From NCBI GenBank assembly GCA_014084085.1, contig NPFB01000105.1:1-24978 (forward strand): DNA of 24,978 nucleotides. Direction: 5' to 3'. Every line of letters starts with the position of its first letter. Within the stretch, counting starts at the first letter, position 1. A program made the position numbers and the translations under genes. This DNA comes from Hondaea fermentalgiana. Its lineage: Eukaryota; Sar; Bigyra; Thraustochytrida; Thraustochytriidae. Of the stretch, positions 7,933-15,800 are shown piece after piece. The notes under the pieces were generated by a model, which was not told where the DNA came from, ran no database searches, and saw only the letters and a program-made list of their open reading frames with translations.

Positions 7933-9471
7933 CTAATTCTCAATTCCAGCCATGGAAAACATGAGCAGCTTGTAGCCCTCCTGGATCGGAACAGGCTCTT
8001 GACCTGGCACAACGTGCGAAGCCACAGAGCGTGCAATGCTCGTAATATCCTCTTCGGAATCAAAGAGCTCCGTGAGGTAGATGAGAACCTGGAAATCGGC
8101 AAGAGCCTTGGCAAGGGCCGCGTCGGAGGGGTTGCGGCCCAAAGGCTCCAAGACACGCTTGAGCGCCTGTGCCGATGGCTGGTCCCCCTGGATGCGGTTG
8201 TAGCGCGGGAAAGCGCCTGCAAAGGGACTCGTGTGACTGAGAATAGGCACACGTTTAATGAAAAAGTCGTTGTCCACAACCTCGGCGCCTTTCTTCTCGA
8301 CAATCACCGTAAACGTCTCATTAACGGCAGAGTGACCCGGCGCATCGCGCATGCTAAGGATAGCGTCCTCTGCGACCATCTCGAGGCACTGTGGCGTGAG
8401 CGAAAAGGCATCAAAGGAGGCGTTACCGCTCTCGCTCGTTACCTTGACGACCACGAAGGGGCTGTCCATTTTGCCGTCGGTTGCTTCGAGAGCTTGCTCT
8501 GCAGCGTTGCTGACCTCGTGTGTGGAAATCGTGTAGCCCTCGCGGCCAGGCGGGTGTGAAAAGAGGAAGCCCACTTTTTCGAGTCCGAGCGCCTTGGCGA
8601 CCGCCTCGACTTTTTCTTCACGAGGGTCCTCGAGCAATTGCACGCCCTCTGCAGAGGCTTCCTGCAAAGGCTCATAAAAGGCATGCACAATGACGCCCTT
8701 TTCCGGGCGCTCGTCCTGTTTCACCATTTTCTCCAGGTCCTCCACCTTGATTTGCCGCCTACCCGAGGCTTTGAGCTCTGACACCGAGCTACCCGCGGTG
8801 GCCCCTGTGGCGGCGGCTGCCGCCTTCTTCTCATCCTCGGAGCCATGTTTGGCGCGGTGCTCGACGCTACCGGGAATGTCTTCGGCGTCGACAAATTTGC
8901 CGTACAGATAGGCGCATCGCGGCTGCAGAAAGCCAAAATTTTGCAAGTAGATTTGAAATCGGTTGCACGAGTCTGCATCGAGGCTGGCACTGGCGCAAAA
9001 GGATTTCTGTTCGCCCTTGATCTCAAAAGTATACCTTTGGTCAAATTCCACCATGTCCGTCAAGGTCCAGTGCAGCTTTTGCGTGCGCAACGACTGAAGA
9101 CCCGGGCGGAACCCTTGCGGATCGACCTCATTCTCGGCTTTGACCAAGTTGCCATGGGCATCGATTTTTCGCGGCCCTGCGCCAGCGAGCCCGCCGCCAT
9201 TTTTACTGGCAGATGCCCCTGCCGCACCACCGCTGCCGGGTACAGCGCCCTCAGCGTCAACGTAAAGGATATCGCCGTGCTTGATGCCAAACTCACGCAG
9301 CGGTTTGGCGCGTTGGTCCTGGATTTCTTGCGAGAAGTCAGGCTTGAGCGACACCTTGTTGATTCTTACGGACTTGTCATGCTCCACGGTGGCAATGAGC
9401 TCGGCGAGAGGGGCGCCTTCGGAGGTCTCCTGCCTCCACATGCCAACTTTGGTCCTCAGCCGCACAAGCAT
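7933..9471 (-). CDS. NPL4: NPL4, ubiquitin-binding cofactor of Cdc48/p97
   Basis: NPL4 pairs with UFD1 and the AAA ATPase Cdc48/p97 to extract ubiquitylated proteins, for example in ER-associated degradation. The 512-residue protein begins with a ubiquitin-like/UBX-like fold (about 1-75), then a low-complexity linker, then the MPN-like NPL4 core (about 130-430). The hallmark segment VDNDFFIKRVPILSH at about 399-413 closely resembles plant NPL4. The C-terminus ends in EGYKLLMFSMAG, again as in plants, with no terminal NZF ubiquitin-binding finger. The Cys/His-rich zf-NPL4 region of yeast and animals is not visible either. An Ala/Thr/Ser-rich insertion of about 55 residues (200-255) interrupts the core. 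The single exon starts at the first ATG of the frame. UFD1 and Cdc48 are not in the window. Confidence 0.92.
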   Translation of the reverse strand: MLVRLRTKVGMWRQETSEGAPLAELIATVEHDKSVRINKVSLKPDFSQEIQDQRAKPLREFGIKHGDILYVDAEGAVPGSGGAAGASASKNGGGLAGAGPRKIDAHGNLVKAENEVDPQGFRPGLQSLRTQKLHWTLTDMVEFDQRYTFEIKGEQKSFCASASLDADSCNRFQIYLQNFGFLQPRCAYLYGKFVDAEDIPGSVEHRAKHGSEDEKKAAAAATGATAGSSVSELKASGRRQIKVEDLEKMVKQDERPEKGVIVHAFYEPLQEASAEGVQLLEDPREEKVEAVAKALGLEKVGFLFSHPPGREGYTISTHEVSNAAEQALEATDGKMDSPFVVVKVTSESGNASFDAFSLTPQCLEMVAEDAILSMRDAPGHSAVNETFTVIVEKKGAEVVDNDFFIKRVPILSHTSPFAGAFPRYNRIQGDQPSAQALKRVLEPLGRNPSDAALAKALADFQVLIYLTELFDSEEDITSIARSVASHVVPGQEPVPIQEGYKLLMFSMAGIEN

Positions 9472-9897
9472 CTTTCCTTCGCTCGCGTTTACGCACTGAC
9501 ACGGCCGATACCTCGCACCTTGGATCAGCTGTGCACTGCCTCGTCTCTTGCCTTTTCGACTCTACTCCTCCGCGGCCTCGCGCCCGCCGCGTCGCGCGCG
9601 CTCGTTCTCGTCCCCTACGCAACAGATTTTTGCTGCAGCCCGTTGATAACAGAGAGAGTGAGGCGAGTGAGGAGTTGTAGGCCTAGAGCGAATGTAGGAC
9701 ATGTCATCGCAATAAGCAAGCAGGCAAGCAGGCAAGCAGGCAAGCAGGCAAGCAAGCAAGCAAGCAAACAGACAAGCGAGCGAGAAAGCAATCAATGGCA
9801 ATGGTAAACTCAACAGTAAAAGGCTTGTTTGTCTTTTCTCTTTTTGCTGACAGTGCATGCAAGTTATTTTTTTTATAGAAGGCAAGGTGCCGACGAC
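9472..9897. other. Intergenic: NPL4 promoter and downstream 3' UTR
   Basis: This interval holds the NPL4 promoter and 5' UTR on the minus strand and the 3' UTR of the secreted-repeat gene. A tetranucleotide repeat at 9717-9764 dominates its middle. No gene is seen. Confidence 0.5.
9717..9764. repeat. (CAAGCAGG)4 followed by (CAAG)4 microsatellite
   Basis: Four perfect 8-base units CAAGCAGG lie at 9717-9748, followed by four CAAG units at 9749-9764 and degenerate copies to about 9785. Read on the minus strand, the array is (CTTG/CCTG)n about 250-290 bases upstream of the NPL4 ATG. Confidence 0.92.
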
Positions 9898-11025
9898 TTA
9901 GTTGTTGCGAAGGGCCTCGGTGCGCTGTCGAATGTGGTTGAGAAGAAGAGCGCCGTGCTGGGCTTCATCGAGATTGTGCTCCTTGCAGAAAGCAGTGATC
10001 TTGTGGTTGACGATATCGCCATCGTAGAGCTTCATGCTAAAGTCAACGCCGTCGACGCTGATAGGCACGTCGAGGAGGAGGAGTGGGTCAGAGCTCTCCT
10101 CGACCCCGGTCTTGGATTGCGCCTGCTCAGCCTGCTGCTGCTGCTGCTGCTCTTCTTGCTGGGCCGCCATCAATTCCTGCTCCAGCTGCTTGGTGACCTC
10201 TGCACTCGTGTCAATGATAGCCTTACGGACCACCGCGCCGTACTCGGCAATGCTCAAGTTCTGCGAGTTGCAAAACACGCGGACGAGCTCCTCGAGGTCG
10301 TCACCCTCATGAACACGGAGACGAGCAAGGACGCCGTCGACCTGGAAAGGAATGGAAAACAGGAACTTGCGATCTCCGACCTGCTCGGTCTCGCCCGCCT
10401 TTTGCTGCTCCTCCTTTTCTGCGGGTGGTTGCGCCTGTGCAGCGCGCATATCCTCGATCTTCTTGGCAAGCGCCTCAACCAGGACGCTCTCGTTGGCTTC
10501 CAAGTCGATTCCGTGCGTGCTGCAGAATCGCTCCACGGCGCTACCGACCGTATCGCCAGCAAAGGCGCGAAGCGTCACCACTGAGTTGTCCCCGACAGAA
10601 ACGTACATGGAGACGAGCGGGGCCGGAGGGTCGGCGGGGACGAGGGTGTCGCACGACTTTTCGAGCCATTCCACGCGAAGATCGTTCGGCATCGTGCCCC
10701 AGGACTTGTTGGGCGCCACTCCGTAGCTCAGCTGCCAGGCAATGCACTGATCACGGACGCGATGCTCCGCCTGCATCTCTTGCCAGCGCGCCTCGAGCGC
10801 CTGCTCGATCGTATCCACGTGGACGGCGGCGAGCCCGTTGCGCTCGCAAAACTCAGCAGCTGCGTCCTTGAAGCTCTTGCCAGCGGGGACCTCCAGAGGC
10901 ACGTTGACGGGCAGCGTCACCGAGACGCGGACCGTCTCGGACGCGAGCTGCTGAGCCGAAGCGGCGCCGCTGAGAACGGACACCACGGCCGCAACGGCGA
11001 GCACGATCTTCTTCATGGCCGGCAT
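9898..11025 (-). CDS. Secreted/ER protein with four FC-containing repeats
   Basis: The 375-residue protein starts with a classic signal peptide: Met-Lys-Lys at residues 4-6, a hydrophobic core to about 20, and an Ala-Ser-Ala cleavage site at 22-24. The mature part holds four related units of about 35 residues. Each has a beta-like V-x-V-x-x-G-V pattern, an acidic Gly-Asp turn, and a helix ending in Phe-Cys followed by a short loop ending Gly-Leu/Ile or Asn-Leu. The FC pairs are at 59-60, 167-168, 251-252 and 346-347. Between units 1 and 2 lies a Trp/Cys-containing block (about 93-128). A Gln-rich helix (about 278-303) separates units 3 and 4. No membrane segment or ER-retention tetrapeptide is seen. 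I do not recognise the family. I chose the ATG at 11025 because the frame upstream to 11184 is Arg/His-rich repeat shadow and would bury the signal peptide. Confidence 0.82.
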   Translation of the reverse strand: MPAMKKIVLAVAAVVSVLSGAASAQQLASETVRVSVTLPVNVPLEVPAGKSFKDAAAEFCERNGLAAVHVDTIEQALEARWQEMQAEHRVRDQCIAWQLSYGVAPNKSWGTMPNDLRVEWLEKSCDTLVPADPPAPLVSMYVSVGDNSVVTLRAFAGDTVGSAVERFCSTHGIDLEANESVLVEALAKKIEDMRAAQAQPPAEKEEQQKAGETEQVGDRKFLFSIPFQVDGVLARLRVHEGDDLEELVRVFCNSQNLSIAEYGAVVRKAIIDTSAEVTKQLEQELMAAQQEEQQQQQQAEQAQSKTGVEESSDPLLLLDVPISVDGVDFSMKLYDGDIVNHKITAFCKEHNLDEAQHGALLLNHIRQRTEALRNN

Positions 11026-11092
11026 TTTTCTCTGCTCGACTTTATCGCGTGCGCTCGGTCCTCTGCTGATCTGCTTCTTTTTCGCTCTTCCG

Positions 11093-11124
11093 CGTGCGTA
11101 TGTGCGTGCGTGCGTGCGTGCGTG
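11093..11124. repeat. (CGTG)n microsatellite
   Basis: CGTG units run from 11093 to about 11124 with one interruption (TATG). The array lies 70-100 bases upstream of the ATG of the minus-strand secreted-repeat gene, so it is probably in its 5' UTR or core promoter. Antisense to it is the source of an artificial His-Ala-Arg-Thr repeat in the open frame. Confidence 0.85.
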
Positions 11125-11383
11125 TCTGTTTGCTTGCTTCGCGCGGAAAAAGTCTCGAGCGTTAGTTGCTTGCTGCTCTGGCAACCGTCAAGCACGGGTG
11201 GTTTTTGGCCATGGGCGATGCCATCGTTGATGATGCGTCGAGCCGGCGAACGCGCGGCACGCCGGTTTCGTCGGCCGCACGCGTATGGACGCGAGTAAAC
11301 ACAAAGGTTTACTGACGCGGGGAGAAAGCGCGGCCTGACGTAACGCAGCGCGGCCTCGCGCAATGCCTCGCCGCAGGACGTAC

Positions 11384-11880
11384 CTTGGAATTTGTCTGAT
11401 TTTGTTCTGGAGAAGAAGCAGCTGCAGCTGCTGCTTCAGCATCACGTCCACGAGGCAACGCTCCCGGTCTTTCAAAGCCCTCAAATGAGGTCTTTCACTC
11501 TCCTTTTTGGTATCCGTAAATAAATGCACAATTCATACAATATATTAATTGTCATACAAGACTTCGTAAATCTTCCGTTGCATAAAAGATCTTCGGAAAA
11601 AGGGTTCCGCTAACGATCTGAAGGTTATCAATGTTATAATAATTATGGGAGCGGAGGTCACTTGAAAGAGATTCGACATGCAGCCCTTAAAAGTTGATTT
11701 TGTTGGCAATGAATATTTACCTCAAACATGGCCCCCACAAGTAGGTCAAAGCTTGTCTCGTTTTTATGTACGCTTTCTTCTTCTTCTTCTTCTTCTTCTC
11801 CTTCTAATTCTTCTTCTTCGTCCTCTTCATTGTTTCCCTTCTTGCAGATGATGAGCAATCTGATGTCCCAGAATTTCGAA
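11384..11880 (-). CDS. Candidate two-exon fragment of an unannotated gene
   Basis: Two stretches on the minus strand look coding and are flanked by splice-like signals. Exon-like block one, 11880 to 11721, follows a pyrimidine-rich TATCTCAG acceptor and ends at GAG/GTAAAT. It reads a hydrophobic segment (KFWDIRLLIICKK), a Glu-rich run, and SFDLLVGAMFE. Block two, 11502 to 11384, joins in phase after an AAAAAG acceptor and reads ESERPHLRALKDRERC, then a Leu/Gln-rich helix, ending at a consensus donor AAG/GTACGT. The 218-base gap between them (11503-11720) is AT-rich, as introns often are. Codon third positions in both blocks are G/C-biased like the real genes here. No start exon or terminal exon is identified, no family is recognised, and the Glu run could be a simple GAA repeat. 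Confidence 0.3.
11775..11799. repeat. (TTC)n trinucleotide repeat
   Basis: About eight TTC units, followed by more interrupted CTT-rich sequence to about 11846. On the plus strand it resembles a long polypyrimidine tract ending in TTGCAG at 11847. On the minus strand it encodes the Glu run of the candidate exon. Confidence 0.85.
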
Positions 11881-12152
11881 CTGAGATAAGGATGCTTTCG
11901 CTACGCTTTCAAAGAAAATTCTGTGCAACATCAACCACCATGCACCCAGGCCTAAACCTGAAAAACCATATGCGTTTTCTTCACGTCCAAAGTACCAACA
12001 TCTTTTTTTCTTTAGCCAGATCCTATGCCCTACACGCTTTTTTTTTTTCTTTCGAGTCCCCAGGCACAACGCATGTTCGACACCAACAGAATCTGAGCAG
12101 CGCGTAACCTGGCCTGCCGTCTCCCGACCCGCGTGGCGCGACGTCACACAAT

Positions 12153-12227
12153 GCCCGAGACGGGCCCGAGGACTCGACAGTATCTGTCGATCCAGGGCTT
12201 TTGGGAACCGTAGCGGTTTCTGCTACG
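12153..12227. other. Cluster of three perfect hairpins
   Basis: Three short perfect inverted repeats lie within 75 bases: GCCC-5-GGGC at 12153-12165, TCGACAG-TAT-CTGTCGA at 12174-12190, and CGTAGC-7-GCTACG at 12209-12227. They could form a structured RNA on either strand or be protein-binding palindromes. A CRE-like ACGTCAC precedes them near 12141. No known RNA family is recognised. Confidence 0.55.
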
Positions 12228-12546
12228 TGGGCTTACCGACCCGGATTCTTTTTCGTTGATGTGAGGGAGCAGAGCAGAGCACTGTGCAGTCAAATCCGAA
12301 GCTCGCAGCCTGAGCCCGACGTCGCGTGAGCCCGCGGCGAGTCGCGCGAAGGCGCAGCCCGGTCGCCCGCCGAGGCCGCTCGCGCCGGAGCGACCTCCCG
12401 GCCCGGCGCAGGGACAGCGCGCGCGCGCGGCGCGTGAGTGAAGTCGGGGAGAGCGAGCGCCCCGTCCCTGGCCAAGCGCGCCAGCTGCCGTGCTCGCGGC
12501 ACAGCTCGTCTGCCCCGTCGTCAGCCGGCACGTCTACTCGCGCGCT

Positions 12547-12608
12547 GGCCTGCTCGCCTGCCCGCACGCCCGCGTGCCTGCCTGCCTATCTGCTTGCCTG
12601 CCGGCCGG
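12547..12608. repeat. Degenerate (CCTG/CTTG)n repeat upstream of RAV1
   Basis: An imperfect run of CCTG, CCCG and CTTG tetranucleotides about 290-345 bases upstream of the RAV1/DmX start. It is read in the sense orientation for that gene, and the unit and orientation match the arrays upstream of NPL4 and RCC2. Confidence 0.65.
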
Positions 12609-12775
12609 CTCGGAAAGCCCTGTGTAGCTTGAAGCGCGGGCAAAGCGCTGTGGCCTCGACTGCGACCCAGGTACTAAGGACGTGTCCGAGACCCGCTCAG
12701 CCCGGCCTTTATCATTTTTTCCAAGTACGAAAGTCACCGCACAAGTCTGTGCGGTGCGACATTGCGGCGAGGTGC

Positions 12776-12800
12776 GGCGAGGCGAGGCGAGGCGAGGCGA
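12776..12800. repeat. (GGCGA)5 pentanucleotide repeat
   Basis: Five perfect GGCGA units at 12776-12800, preceded by imperfect copies from about 12766. The array sits about 93 bases before the RAV1/DmX ATG, so it is probably in the 5' UTR or core promoter. Confidence 0.9.
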
Positions 12801-12892
12801 GACACAGCCCTTACCCATTTCGTAAAAGATCCCAAGCGCCTTGCTCTTGGCTCGCACCATCATTTCCGCTCGGCCTCAAATAGATAGTTATC

Positions 12893-15800
12893 ATGACGAG
12901 CAACTCAAGGAGACCTGCAGTCATCTCGCACGGCTACCTGCATTCCCAACAAGATGATCGTGATGCCGAAGCTGCTGTCAAAAACATGCGACATGAGAAA
13001 CAACATGCGATACCGCAAATTGTACAGCGTCGTGTGGTACCCGGATGCGAGCCCATTTTTTGCTGGGGCCTGCATGCCGGGAGGGAATGGGTGATTGCTG
13101 CCTCGAACGCTGGCCAGCTCTCGGTCCTTTGCAGTGGCGCCGCAGGTGCCTCTAGTCAAAGCAAATCATTCAGTCTTTGGCAGACAATCGATTTGCGCCG
13201 ACACAGAGACCACTTTCACCGGCATCGCAATGGAGGAGGGTCACCATCGCCTGACGCGCCGGGGGACGGCGCTGGCACTGGCGCTGGCGCGAATGCTGGC
13301 GCACAAGAAAGCGACGCTGGGACGGACAACGATGCCTCCGAGTGGAATATCACAGCGCTTGCCTGGTGTAAGCCACCGAGCGCCAAACTTGGATCTCACC
13401 CGCTCGATCCGGACGCAAGCTATTGCGCGGCCTTTGCGGTGGGCTCCTTTGGCCGCGTGTCCATTTTCAACCCGACGGAGCGTAATGTCCTGGAATGGGA
13501 ACTCATTTCCGTTCTTGAACCCGCCGGCGCTGTACAGTGTCTCACGTGGGCTTCCGAGGGTAGACATCTCGTCTCGGGTGGAACACAACTTGTGCTCTGG
13601 TCCCCCGAGGCAAACGCGATTGGACCTAGCGGCGCAAGCAGCATCGCCGGCAGTGTGCACAGCGGCGGGTCTGCAGCCTTTACGTCAGCCAACACGGACA
13701 GAAATCATGCGCGGCTCCTGGCCTCGCGGTCTCCAGCTGCCACAAACGGGACCCTCTCACCCTCTGGAGCGACCCTCGGCGAAGACGACGTCAGGAGCGA
13801 GCCGTTCACCCGGCGCAGGAACCACGTCACCTCGGAATCAGAGTTGCGGGCCGCAAGCGAACACGGCGGGGACTTTAGTCCCCGTGACGCAGACGACCTT
13901 CCCGGCTACGAGTTCCCTCGTCAGAGCATGGACGGAGCCAACAGCCTGGACAGCGAGGACGAACGAATCGCAGCCTTTGACGCCAGCTGGGTTCTCGAAG
14001 AGGCAGACGGTCAGATCACCCTCGTAGACTTTTCTGCGGACTCGCGCATGTTTGCCAGCGTGTCGGAGCACTCGCTCGAGGTTCGCGTCTGGTTCGAGGG
14101 TGACAGCCTCTTTGGCAATATGGACTACCTGTCTCTCTTTCATCCGCGCGAGATCCTTGCCCTGCAGTGGCGGGCGCGGTCCGATGGACACTCGTATCAT
14201 GTGAAAGCGCAGCATTCGCACACCCCACAAAGTCTCGTCACCCTCTGTGCAGACCACATTGTTCGCATTTGGCAAGAGTCTGATCCGCAGACCGAAGAAC
14301 TCGCCATGTTTGTGGCAATACACATTGACACCCGCCATCGGCCCCTCCGCAGCATTGGTTGGCTCAAGTTTATCAACTACTTTGAGGGCTTGCGCTCGCC
14401 CTTTCCCGAACACAACATGTACGCCCAGGTCCGGGAGGACTTTGTCGTCGGTTTCAGCTCGGCGAGCCCCTTTTTCCAAAGTCACGCGCACCAGACAACA
14501 GTATGGGGAGATCATCAAAAGCAGTCTGTGGAGCTGCGCACGGGTCCCATTGCGCAGGAAAGCCAAAGCTCTCTTGACTGGCTCGTCGCCGTGGACCAGG
14601 CCGGCCAGGTCTGCATGTGGAGCCTTGAGGGCCTGAGTGATTCGCCGCGCCGCGACATTCACATTTCCCCCTGGAATAAGTCGTGTTCCAAAATCTTTTC
14701 TCATGTCGAGCTCGGGTCCAACAGCAACCCGCTCGTACTGCGTCGTCCGGACGATGTCTACCTGACGCGTCACGTCTGCGGCCAGTCGGACGAGGAACTC
14801 TTGCACTACGAGTCTCGCGAGGACTTTTTTGACGAGGCTGCGACGCGGCGCTCGGCGCCCACCAACTGGGCAGCCCACGTTTACAACAGTTTCGTAGCCA
14901 CCTGCCGTGTGACGCAGGAGTTTGATCCGCACACCGAGCGCGATCCCTGGCCTTCGACCTGTGTCTTCGACATCAACCCGAGAAATATCGAAACGCTTTC
15001 ATTTGGCGAATCAGGCCTCGTTTACTCGTTTGCGGAAAACGACACCATGAAGATGAACTCTGCGTACGGGACAGTCACGCACATGACGCTTTGCCTTGCC
15101 CGTGGGCATACCACCGAAATCACAGAAATCGTGTACGAGCGTGTCATTGACCTCGCGAGCAACTACTCGAGCCTCGAGGAGGCCTATTGGGTCACAACGA
15201 TTGATCGAAGCGGCTTCGCGGTAGCCTGGCCCGTGCGCTCCGGGTCTCGTGAAGAGGACGTTGACGCGGACGCCATTGTGCGCAGCGGTGCAGTTCCCTT
15301 GCCCATGGAAGGGAACATTTCGCGCGCCATCGTCTCTGAGATTGCAGAGCATCACATGATCTGTCTCATCATTGACCATAAAGGACGGGCGCACTTGTGG
15401 CTGCGCTTGGGTATCGCAGCCTACTCGTGGTCCGAAGCGGCGGTGCCGGACGCTCTTCAGACGGCTATCGGGGCCTTTTCTGGGGAGCCTGCTCGATACG
15501 TTTTTGCCGTGCGCGACGGCAGGTACAAGGTGCACTTCGGTATCCACACTGCTTCCAATGACTTGGTCATTGTTCCCGTGACGGAGATTATGCGTGCAGT
15601 TCCCGACATTGAGGTCGGTGAGACGCGGGTGCGCCAATTCTCCTCTGGGGCATCCCCTCTCTGCGTCGCTCCGGTCTCGGACAAACAGCTCTTCGGACAT
15701 GGCGCACTCGCGCTTGTCGCTCTCGAGAACGGTAAATGCGAGCTACAAGGCTTTGCTGAAGAGGGCCCCATCGAAACCTTCGTGCTCATCCCAGATGACC

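Larger units (their letters stand above)
11026..12892. other. Long intergenic region between divergent genes
   Basis: 1.87 kb between the start of the secreted-repeat gene (minus) and RAV1/DmX (plus). From left to right it holds a CGTG repeat in the 5' UTR side of the minus gene, two candidate minus-strand exons (11384-11502 and 11721-11880) around an AT-rich stretch, a TTC repeat, a cluster of three perfect hairpins (12153-12227), a minus-strand GTAAGC donor-like site at 12239-12234, CCTG/CTTG repeats near 12547-12608, and a GGCGA array just before RAV1. No tRNA or rRNA is seen. Confidence 0.5.

Noticed and set aside
8845..9807. A 320-residue plus-strand frame
   Set aside because: It is the antisense shadow of NPL4, extended through the CAAG repeat. 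NPL4 on the minus strand is clearly the real gene.
11026..11184. Upstream extension of the secreted-repeat protein to an ATG at 11184
   Set aside because: The added 53 residues are Arg/His/Ala-rich products of the CGTG repeat and would place the signal peptide internally.
13838..14932. A 364-residue minus-strand frame
   Set aside because: It is an antisense shadow inside RAV1/DmX with no recognisable domain.
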